Shown: positions 1 to 5,062 of the stretch, piece after piece
Layout: the number at the start of each line of letters is the position of its first letter
How positions within the stretch are numbered: the first letter of the stretch is position 1
Assembly: GCA_038210245.1 (NCBI GenBank)
Contig: JBBQWW010000115.1
Location: 1 to 8,118 of the forward strand
Direction: 5' to 3'
DNA length: 8,118 bases
DNA from: Bog-756 sp038210245
Lineage (GTDB): Bacteria > Actinomycetota > Acidimicrobiia > Acidimicrobiales > RAAP-2
Notes under the pieces: model-generated
Databases searched by the model: none
The model's input: the letters and a program-made list of their open reading frames with translations, nothing else
Told to the model about the DNA's origin: nothing
Translations under genes and position numbers: made by a program

Positions 1-980
1 AAGGGCATCATGTCCCGCAGCTCGGACCCGACCTTCGCGATGGGGTGGTCGAGGCCGGCCTGGCGCAGCGCGTTGTAGTTCGGGCGGCCGTTGGTGTTCT
101 CCGCCACCCACTCCTTGGCGAAGGTGCCGTCCTGGATTTCGGTCAGGATGCGGCCCATCTCCTCGCGCACCGACTGGTTGATGACCCGGGGTCCGCGGGT
201 GAGGTCCCCGTACTCGGCGGTGTCCGAGATGGAGAAGCGCATGCCGCTGATCCCCTGCTCGTACATCAGGTCGACAATCAGCTTGAGCTCGTGGAGGCAC
301 TCGAAGTAGGCCGACTCGGGCTGGTAGCCCGCCCCCACCAGCGTCTCGTATCCCGCCTGCACCAGGGCAGTCAGCCCTCCGCACAGCACCACCTGCTCAC
401 CGAACAGGTCGGTCTCGGTCTCCTCGGAGAAGGTGGTGTCGAGCACGCCGGCCCGGGTGGCGCCGATGGCGTGGGCGTAGGACAGGGCCAGGTCGTGGGC
501 CTGTCCCGACGGGTCGGCGGACACCGCCACCAGCGAGGGCACGCCACCTCCCTCGGTGTAGGTCCGCCGGACCAGGTGGCCCGGGCCCTTGGGGGCCACC
601 ATGGCCACGTCGACATCGGCCGGCGGGTTGATCAGGCCGAACCGGATGTTGAAGCCGTGAGCGAAGAAGAGGGCGTCGCCTGCCTTCAGGTGGGGGGCGA
701 TCTCCGCCTCGTACACGGCGGCCTGCTCGGTGTCGGGCAGCAGGATCATGATGACGTCGGCCTCGGCGGTGGCGTCGGCCACCGACAGGACCCGGAGTCC
801 GGCCTCCTCGGCCTTCTGCCTCGAGCTCGATCCCTCCCGCAGGGCGACGCGGACATCCACTCCGCTCTCGGACAGGTTGAGGGCATGGGCGTGGCCTTGG
901 GACCCGTAGCCGATCACGGCCACCTTCCGACTGCCGATGAGGCTCGGGTCGGCGTCCTTCTCGTAGTAGAGCGTGGCCAT
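1..980 (-). CDS. ilvC: Ketol-acid reductoisomerase (NADP+), 3' end cut by window
   Basis: Converts 2-acetolactate or 2-aceto-2-hydroxybutyrate to the dihydroxy acid using NADPH and Mg2+; second step of valine/isoleucine synthesis, cytosolic. The 326 visible residues show the nucleotide-binding motif GYGSQGHAHALNL (about 24-36), a phosphate-binding loop REGSSS (48-53) typical of NADPH use, AHGFNI (108-112) and PKGPGH (130-135). All expected metal and substrate residues are present: D191, E195, E227, E231 and S252. The length is that of the short class I enzyme (about 330-340 aa). The visible end DMMP matches the usual C-terminal MMPF/W motif, so only about 5-15 residues should be missing. The ATG lies 5 bases after the ilvN stop; the weak AGGCAGG ribosome site is inside the ilvN end. 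Third gene of ilvBNC. Identification is very secure. Confidence 0.97.
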   Translation of the reverse strand, partial: MATLYYEKDADPSLIGSRKVAVIGYGSQGHAHALNLSESGVDVRVALREGSSSRQKAEEAGLRVLSVADATAEADVIMILLPDTEQAAVYEAEIAPHLKAGDALFFAHGFNIRFGLINPPADVDVAMVAPKGPGHLVRRTYTEGGGVPSLVAVSADPSGQAHDLALSYAHAIGATRAGVLDTTFSEETETDLFGEQVVLCGGLTALVQAGYETLVGAGYQPESAYFECLHELKLIVDLMYEQGISGMRFSISDTAEYGDLTRGPRVINQSVREEMGRILTEIQDGTFAKEWVAENTNGRPNYNALRQAGLDHPIAKVGSELRDMMP

Positions 981-985
981 CGTGA

Positions 986-1555
986 TCAACCTGCCTTTTC
1001 TGTGTTGTGTCCGATCGGCGAATCCGCCAGATGGAGTGATCCGTTGTCTCCGGACCGGTCCAGCTTAGGCAACGCCACACGACCGGTCCTCTGCATCTCC
1101 ACGATGCCGTAGGTGCGGATGAGGTCTTCGAAGTCGTCCAGCTTGGTGGGAGCGCCCTCGAGGGCCACCGTCAGCTTGTCGTGCCCGACGTCGACGATCT
1201 TCCCCTCGAACACCCCGACCAGCTGGATGATCTGGCCCCGGGTGTCCGGTCCGGCCTCGAGAGTGGCCATCAGCAGCTCCCGCTCCCGGGCCAGGGCCGG
1301 GTCCAACTCGGTGATCGACACCACGGGGATGAGCTTGTCCAGCTGCTTCATGATCTGGTCGAGCGGAGCCGACTCCACATCCACCACGATGGTGATCCGG
1401 CTGAACCGTTCGTTGTCCGATGGGGCCACGGCCAGGCTGAATATGTTGAAGCCCCGGCGTGAGAACAGGCCGGCCACCCGGGCCAGCACGCCCGCCTTGT
1501 TCTCCACCAGCACGGTCAGGGTGTGATGGCGCTTGTCGGCGCCGTAGACGCTCAT
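986..1555 (-). CDS. ilvN: Acetolactate synthase small (regulatory) subunit
   Basis: Regulatory subunit of acetohydroxyacid synthase: it activates IlvB and confers feedback inhibition by valine. The 189 residues contain an N-terminal ACT domain (about 11-85) starting HTLTVLVENKAGVLARVAGL, with the G22 and N37 region equivalent to the effector site of this family. A second IlvN-type domain (about 88-163) contains ELLMATLEAG and ending in GIVEMQRTGRVALPKL. About 25 residues follow this usual end, a polar tail of no recognised function. Its ATG overlaps the ilvB stop as ATGA, so it is probably translated by coupling with the large subunit, as suits a stoichiometric complex. ilvC starts 5 bases after its stop. 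No competing start is better supported. Confidence 0.97.
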   Translation of the reverse strand: MSVYGADKRHHTLTVLVENKAGVLARVAGLFSRRGFNIFSLAVAPSDNERFSRITIVVDVESAPLDQIMKQLDKLIPVVSITELDPALARERELLMATLEAGPDTRGQIIQLVGVFEGKIVDVGHDKLTVALEGAPTKLDDFEDLIRTYGIVEMQRTGRVALPKLDRSGDNGSLHLADSPIGHNTEKAG

Positions 1556-3375
1556 CGCCCCTCTCCCTCAGTGAGCGACGGGTCCACCACGATGTCGTCG
1601 TTGGAGGCGCCGGCCGCCACCATCGGGAAGACCTTCTCGAAGGCGTCGGTGCGGAAGTCGATGACCACCGGTCGGTCGTCGATGCTGTTGGCCTTGTCGA
1701 TGGTCGAGGACACGTCCTCCGCCGATTCCACCCGGAAGCCCGCGCAGCCCATGGACTCGGCCCAGCCCACGTAATCGGGCAGGTCGGGCGACAGGTAGAC
1801 CTCGGAGTAGCGCTCCTCGTAGAACATCTCCTGCCATTGGCGGACCATGCCCAGATAGGCGTTGTTGAGGATGGCGATCTTGACCGGGATCCGCTCGGAG
1901 CTGGCCGTGACCAGCTCCTGGGCCGTCATCTGGAAACAGCCGTCACCATCCACCGCCCACACCATCTTGTCCGGCCGGCCGACCTTGGCCCCGATGGCCG
2001 CTGGCACGGCGAAGCCCATGGTGCCGAGTCCTCCTGAGTTCACCCAGGTGTAGGGGTAGTCGAACTGCCACCACTGGGAGGCGAACATCTGGTGCTGCCC
2101 CACACCCGAGGCCACGATGGTGTCGTCGGGCGTGGCGTCCCGCAGGCACTCCAGCACGAACTGGGGCTTGAGGGCACCGGAGCCCGGCTGCTGGTCGTAG
2201 ACCAACGGGAAGCGTCGCTGCCACTCGCTCAGCTGGGAGCGCCACGGGATGAGCCGGTCCCGGGGATGGGCGTCGGCCGCCGATCCGGGGGTGGCCGACG
2301 CACCGGAGACGGCGTCACTCGGCGCGCCGCTCGATCCGCCTCGCGTGGTCTCGGAGTGAGGAAGGCCCAGGTCGGCGAGCGCCACCAGCAGTTCGTCGAT
2401 GACCAGCCGGCAGTCCCCGGCGATGGCCACATCAGCCCGGCGCACCTTGTTGTGCTCGGCCGGGTCGATGTCGACGTGGATGATCTTGGCCTCAGGGGCG
2501 AAGGCGTCCACCCGGCCGGTCACCCGGTCGTCGAACCGGCTGCCGAGGGCGATCAGCAGGTCGGAGCGCTGCATGGCCGTCACTGCGGTGTAGTTCCCGT
2601 GCATGCCGGGCATGCCCAGGCACAGCGGGTGCGAGTCGGGGAATGCGCCCCGGGCCATCAGGGTGGTGACCACCGGGATGCCGGTCCGTTCGGCCAGCTC
2701 CCGCAGCCCCTCGGCGGCCCGGGCCTTCAGGATGCCGCCGCCGGCGTAGAGCACCGGCCGCTCGGCGGCCAGGATCAGCTCGGCGGCCCTGCGGATCTCC
2801 ACCGGATCGCCCTCTGCCATGGGGTGGTACCCGGGCAGATCGAGGTCGGCGGGCTCGGGCCAGTACCACTCCATGGGGCTGTTGGCGATGTCCTTCGGGA
2901 TATCGATGAGGACCGGGCCCGGCCGGCCGGTGGTGGCCACGTGGAAGGCTTCGGCCACCACCCGGGGAATGTCCTTCACGTCGGTGATCAGCCAGTTGTG
3001 CTTGGTGATCCCCATGGTGATCCCGGTGATGTCGCTCTCCTGGAAGGCATCGGTCCCAATGGCCGTGGTGGCCACCTGGCCGGTCACCACCACCAGGGGG
3101 ATGGAGTCCATGTAGGCGTCGGCCAGCGGGGTCACGATGTTGGTGGCGCCAGGCCCGCTGGTGACCATGGCCACACCGGGCCGGCCGGTGACCTGGGCGT
3201 AGCCCTCGGCCATATGGCCGGCACCCTGCTCGTGCCGCACCAGGATGTGCCGGATGGAGGAGTCGAGGATGGGGTCGTAGACGGGCAGGATGGCTCCGCC
3301 GGGAAGGCCGAACATCACCTCCACCTGCTGCATCTCCAAGCTCTTGATCAGCGCCTGTGCTCCGGTCAGCTCCAT
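1552..3375 (-). CDS. ilvB: Acetolactate synthase large (catalytic) subunit
   Basis: Thiamine diphosphate and FAD enzyme that condenses pyruvate with pyruvate or 2-ketobutyrate, the committed step of branched-chain amino acid synthesis. The chosen protein has 607 residues. Visible motifs are FGLPGGAILPVYDPI (22-36), the catalytic Glu E49 in RHEQGAGHMAEGYA, GTDAFQESDITGIT (107-120), the central domain ending about 335, and the C-terminal TPP motif GDGCFQM (477-483) through LNNAYLGMVRQWQ (503-515), including W514 of the herbicide site. A low-complexity linker rich in Gly, Ser, Ala and Pro (about 340-372) joins the central and C-terminal domains. The ATG at 3375 was chosen because AAGGAG lies 7 bases before it and homology starts there; an upstream in-frame start at 3477 would sit in the attenuator terminator. 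Overlaps ilvN by 4 bases. First structural gene after the attenuator. Confidence 0.98.
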   Translation of the reverse strand: MELTGAQALIKSLEMQQVEVMFGLPGGAILPVYDPILDSSIRHILVRHEQGAGHMAEGYAQVTGRPGVAMVTSGPGATNIVTPLADAYMDSIPLVVVTGQVATTAIGTDAFQESDITGITMGITKHNWLITDVKDIPRVVAEAFHVATTGRPGPVLIDIPKDIANSPMEWYWPEPADLDLPGYHPMAEGDPVEIRRAAELILAAERPVLYAGGGILKARAAEGLRELAERTGIPVVTTLMARGAFPDSHPLCLGMPGMHGNYTAVTAMQRSDLLIALGSRFDDRVTGRVDAFAPEAKIIHVDIDPAEHNKVRRADVAIAGDCRLVIDELLVALADLGLPHSETTRGGSSGAPSDAVSGASATPGSAADAHPRDRLIPWRSQLSEWQRRFPLVYDQQPGSGALKPQFVLECLRDATPDDTIVASGVGQHQMFASQWWQFDYPYTWVNSGGLGTMGFAVPAAIGAKVGRPDKMVWAVDGDGCFQMTAQELVTASSERIPVKIAILNNAYLGMVRQWQEMFYEERYSEVYLSPDLPDYVGWAESMGCAGFRVESAEDVSSTIDKANSIDDRPVVIDFRTDAFEKVFPMVAAGASNDDIVVDPSLTEGEGR

Positions 3376-3427
3376 CGGGGTGCTCCTTGTGTCTGTGTCG
3401 TGCTGCGGTTGTCGTGTGATCGTGGTC
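3376..3427 (-). other. A/C-rich, nearly U-free untranslated stretch before ilvB
   Basis: Read on the minus strand, these 52 bases contain a single T (at 3419) and two copies of CACGACA. The stretch lies between the attenuator terminator and ilvB and includes the AAGGAG site. Such composition should be unstructured in RNA, keeping the ribosome site open once RNA polymerase has passed the attenuator. The composition is seen directly; the role is an inference. Confidence 0.55.
3383..3388 (-). promoter_or_regulatory. Ribosome binding site of ilvB
   Basis: AAGGAG on the minus strand, 7 bases before the ATG at 3375. It is the clearest Shine-Dalgarno sequence in the window and fixes the ilvB start. 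It fits an mRNA with a long leader, in contrast to the plus-strand genes, which lack such sites. Confidence 0.9.
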
Positions 3428-3462
3428 AGGCCGGGTGCTCCGGCAATCGGTGCCGGGACATG

Positions 3463-3489
3463 AAAACGACCTCCCACTCGGGGAGGTCG
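3463..3489 (-). terminator. Attenuator: Rho-independent terminator in the ilvBNC leader
   Basis: Minus-strand stem CGACCTCCC (3489-3481) pairs perfectly over 9 bp with GGGAGGTCG (3475-3467) across a 5-base loop CGAGT, followed directly by TTTT (3466-3463). It lies 34 bases after the stop of the leader peptide and 87 bases before ilvB, the classical place for an attenuator. Its position between promoter and first structural gene indicates premature termination when branched-chain amino acids are plentiful. Confidence 0.9.
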
Positions 3490-3492
3490 GAA

Positions 3493-3524
3493 AGCGCATA
3501 CGGCGAGATGGCGTCGTATGCGCT
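3493..3524 (-). promoter_or_regulatory. Leader hairpin (pause-type stem) at the leader peptide stop codon
   Basis: Minus-strand AGCGCATACG (3524-3515) pairs perfectly over 10 bp with CGTATGCGCT (3502-3493), loop of 12 bases. The first arm starts inside the TAG stop of the leader peptide, so a ribosome at or near the stop would cover it. Only 3 bases (3490-3492) separate this stem from the 9-bp terminator stem. It matches the '1:2' pause hairpin of attenuators by position. No convincing pairing of its second arm with the terminator arm was found. Confidence 0.8.
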
Positions 3525-3570
3525 ACGAGATAAGTACCAGGGTGGTGAGGTCGGACGGGCTGATACGCAT
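3523..3570 (-). CDS. Leader peptide of the ilvBNC attenuator (15 aa)
   Basis: ATG at 3570 to TAG at 3525-3523 encodes MRISPSDLTTLVLIS, with the run Leu-Val-Leu-Ile at residues 11-14 (codons CTG GTA CTT ATC), a further Leu at 8 and Ile at 3. A short peptide rich in the end products of the operon, followed by a hairpin and a terminator, is the hallmark of ribosome-mediated attenuation. Such control of ilvB operons is established in Corynebacterium and enterobacteria. When charged Leu, Val or Ile tRNA is scarce the ribosome should stall on codons 11-14. There is no Shine-Dalgarno site; the start lies only 9 bases after a -10 box, so the transcript probably begins 0-4 bases before the ATG. The peptide itself is unlikely to have a function. 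Confidence 0.85.
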   Translation of the reverse strand: MRISPSDLTTLVLIS

Positions 3571-3579
3571 GATGGAGAC

Positions 3580-3608
3580 ATTGTTACACAGAGGCTGGGC
3601 CCCGACAA
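3580..3608 (-). promoter_or_regulatory. Promoter of the ilvBNC leader transcript
   Basis: On the minus strand, TTGTCG (3608-3603) and AACAAT (3585-3580) are separated by exactly 17 bases, a good match to the housekeeping sigma consensus TTGACA/TATAAT. The leader peptide ATG starts 9 bases after the -10 box, so transcription should begin around 3570-3574. The match and spacing are seen; activity is inferred. Confidence 0.7.
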
Positions 3609-3626
3609 GGGACGAGGGGGCGGGGG
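3597..3626 (+). other. G-rich tract with quadruplex potential
   Basis: Four G runs (3597-3599, 3609-3611, 3616-3620, 3622-3626) are separated by 9, 4 and 1 bases. This satisfies a relaxed G-quadruplex pattern on the plus strand. The tract overlaps the -35 box of the ilvB leader promoter. In a G/C-rich genome such tracts can arise by chance. Confidence 0.35.
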
Positions 3627-3640
3627 CCCGGATCCGGGCC
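3625..3640. repeat. 16-bp perfect palindrome between ilvB leader and purU
   Basis: GGCCCGGATCCGGGCC is its own reverse complement over all 16 bases. It lies 11 bases before the purU ATG and 16 bases upstream of the -35 box of the ilvB leader promoter, in the 81-base divergent region. It could be a dimeric regulator site or a cruciform/hairpin. G/C-rich composition makes chance palindromes more likely, so the role is open. Confidence 0.5.
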
Positions 3641-3645
3641 AAGAT
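3640..3645 (+). promoter_or_regulatory. Candidate -10 box of purU (leaderless start)
   Basis: CAAGAT matches TATAAT at positions 2, 5 and 6 and ends 6 bases before the ATG at 3652, the spacing expected for a transcript that begins at the start codon. No clear -35 box is visible 17 bases upstream, and no Shine-Dalgarno site precedes purU. It shares its first base with the 16-bp palindrome. Confidence 0.3.
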
Positions 3646-3651
3646 GGGGTG

Positions 3652-4503
3652 ATGCGACGACTGGTCCTCACCGTCACCTGTCCCGACGGCACCGGCATCG
3701 TGTCCGCCGTCACCGGCCTGATCGCCGCCCACCGCGGGTGGGTGGTCGAGGCGGCCCAGCACGGGGACCTCCACACCGGTCGGTTCTTCCAGCGCATCGA
3801 GGTGCTGGCCGACAGCCTGCCCTTCGGCGTGGAGGAGTTCGCCGAGCGGTTCGCCCCGCTGGCCGAGGAGCTCGAGCTGGACTGGAACCTCCACGACACC
3901 GACCAGAAGCGTCGGGTCGTGGTGCTGGTCAGCAAGGAGGACCACTGCCTGGTCGACCTGCTCCACCGGTGGCGGAACGGCGACCTCGACTGCGACATCC
4001 CCCTGGTCGTCTCCAACCACCCCGACCTCCGCGAGCTGGTGGAGTGGCACGGCATCGAGTTCCGCCATGTGGCCTTCGACGGCGGGCAGAAGGCGGAGGC
4101 CTTCTCCGAGGTGAGCGCACTGTTCGACGCCGCCGGGGGCGACGTGATGGTCCTGGCCCGGTTCATGCAGATCATCCCCCCCGAGCTGTGCGACCGCTAC
4201 GCCAGTCGCATCATCAACATCCACCACAGCTTCCTGCCCTCGTTCGCCGGGGCCAAGCCCTACCACCAGGCCTTCGAGCGGGGCGTGAAGCTGATCGGAG
4301 CCACCTGCCACTACGTGACGGCTGCACTGGATGCCGGACCGATCATCGAACAGGACACCGCCCGCATCGACCACGCTGACACCGTCGAGGAGCTCCTCCG
4401 CATCGGTCGCGAAGTGGAGCGGTCGGTGCTGGCCCGGGGGCTCCGCTGGCACCTGGCCGACCGGGTCCTGCTCAACGGCGACAAGACCGTGGTCTTCGCT
4501 TGA
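3652..4503 (+). CDS. purU: Formyltetrahydrofolate deformylase
   Basis: Hydrolyses 10-formyl-tetrahydrofolate to tetrahydrofolate and formate, balancing one-carbon pools and supplying formate for purine synthesis by PurT in some bacteria. The 283 residues match the usual length (280-290). An N-terminal ACT domain (about 1-80) opens with LVLTVTCPDGTGIVSAVTGL. The C-terminal formyltransferase-like domain (about 87-283) shows VLVSKEDHCLVDLL, ARFMQIIP (169-176), INIHHSFLPSFAGAKPYHQA (188-207) and DAGPIIEQD (227-235). The catalytic triad of the formyltransferase fold is present as N189, H191 and D227. ATG at 3652 was chosen; the GTG just before it (3649) is in frame and cannot be excluded. The gene is divergent from the ilvB leader. 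No intrinsic terminator follows; the next gene starts 45 bases later. Confidence 0.96.
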   Translation: MRRLVLTVTCPDGTGIVSAVTGLIAAHRGWVVEAAQHGDLHTGRFFQRIEVLADSLPFGVEEFAERFAPLAEELELDWNLHDTDQKRRVVVLVSKEDHCLVDLLHRWRNGDLDCDIPLVVSNHPDLRELVEWHGIEFRHVAFDGGQKAEAFSEVSALFDAAGGDVMVLARFMQIIPPELCDRYASRIINIHHSFLPSFAGAKPYHQAFERGVKLIGATCHYVTAALDAGPIIEQDTARIDHADTVEELLRIGREVERSVLARGLRWHLADRVLLNGDKTVVFA

Positions 4504-4548
4504 CCGCGGGTTCCCGCACCGGCACCGGGCCGGTGGCAGCATGGTCCC

Positions 4549-4932
4549 GTGCCCGGTAGCCCCCGATCCCTGCTCGACCAGACCCGGGCTATCTGCCTGG
4601 CCCTCCCCGAGGTCTCCGAGCGGTTGAGCCACGGGACGCCCACCTTCTTCATACGGGACCGGACGGCGTTCGTCTACGCCTGGGTGGAGGGCCACCACGA
4701 CGACGCCTTCCCCCACCTGTGGTGCGCCGCCGGGCCCGGCGTGCAAGAGGTGCTCCTCGGGGCGGAGCCCGAGCACTTCTTCCGCCCTCCCTACGTGGGC
4801 CACCGGGGGTGGGTCGGCGTGCGCCTCGATGGCACGCTGGGCTGGGACGAAGTGGGTGAGGTCTGCCGGGACGCCTTCCGAGCCGTGGGCCCCCGCCGAC
4901 TGGTCGCCTCCCTCGATGCCGGGTCGGCCTGA
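4549..4932 (+). CDS. MmcQ/YjbR-family protein of unknown function
   Basis: 127 residues with a GTG start. The sequence fits the small MmcQ/YjbR family (CyaY-like alpha/beta fold, sometimes described as DNA-binding, biochemical role unknown). Typical marks are LALPEVSERLSHGTPTFFI (17-35), FRPPYVGHRGWVGVRLDG (78-95), the tryptophan/acidic WDEV (99-102) and the C-terminal VGPRRLVASL (113-122). No signal peptide or membrane segment is seen; the protein should be cytosolic and single-domain. The GTG lies 6 bases after CAGCAT, a weak -10 match, and no Shine-Dalgarno sequence precedes it, so a leaderless start is possible. Alternatively it is cotranscribed with purU. An ATG at 4541 is out of frame. 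Context does not reveal its job. Confidence 0.85.
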   Translation: MPGSPRSLLDQTRAICLALPEVSERLSHGTPTFFIRDRTAFVYAWVEGHHDDAFPHLWCAAGPGVQEVLLGAEPEHFFRPPYVGHRGWVGVRLDGTLGWDEVGEVCRDAFRAVGPRRLVASLDAGSA

Positions 4933-5050
4933 CCACAGCCATGGCCGCCGCGGCACCCGCGTCGGCGATGGGGTCGGAGGGCCCGGCTCGCCGGTACCGG
5001 TTCCTCCGGACGGACAGGACCTCACGGTCACGGCCTCGTACTGGCGCCGA

Positions 5051-5056
5051 TAAAGT
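5051..5056 (+). promoter_or_regulatory. -10 box of the ilvD-type gene
   Basis: TAAAGT fits TANNNT and ends 6 bases before the GTG at 5063, the spacing of leaderless actinobacterial genes. The -35 region (about 5028-5033, TCACGG) is poor. The 118 bases from 4933 to 5050 hold a 10-bp palindrome CCGGTACCGG (4991-5000) but no gene and no clear terminator. Confidence 0.55.
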
Positions 5057-5062
5057 GTGGTC

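Noticed and set aside
45..1112. Plus-strand open frame of 355 codons
   Set aside because: Antisense to ilvC and the end of ilvN, which are securely identified; composition is rich in Gly, His, Val and Arg as expected of a shadow.
3376..3477. Longer IlvB from an in-frame start at 3477 (34 extra residues)
   Set aside because: The start would lie in the loop of the attenuator terminator, the extra residues resemble no IlvB N-terminus, and the ATG at 3375 has an AAGGAG site.
2092..3651. Plus-strand open frame continuing upstream of purU across ilvB
   Set aside because: It is antisense to ilvB. PurU homology begins at 3652 and the upstream part is an opposite-strand shadow.
4506..4517. GCGGG/CCCGC inverted repeat after purU as a terminator
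   Set aside because: The loop would be only 2-4 bases, the stem 4-5 bp, and no T tract follows.
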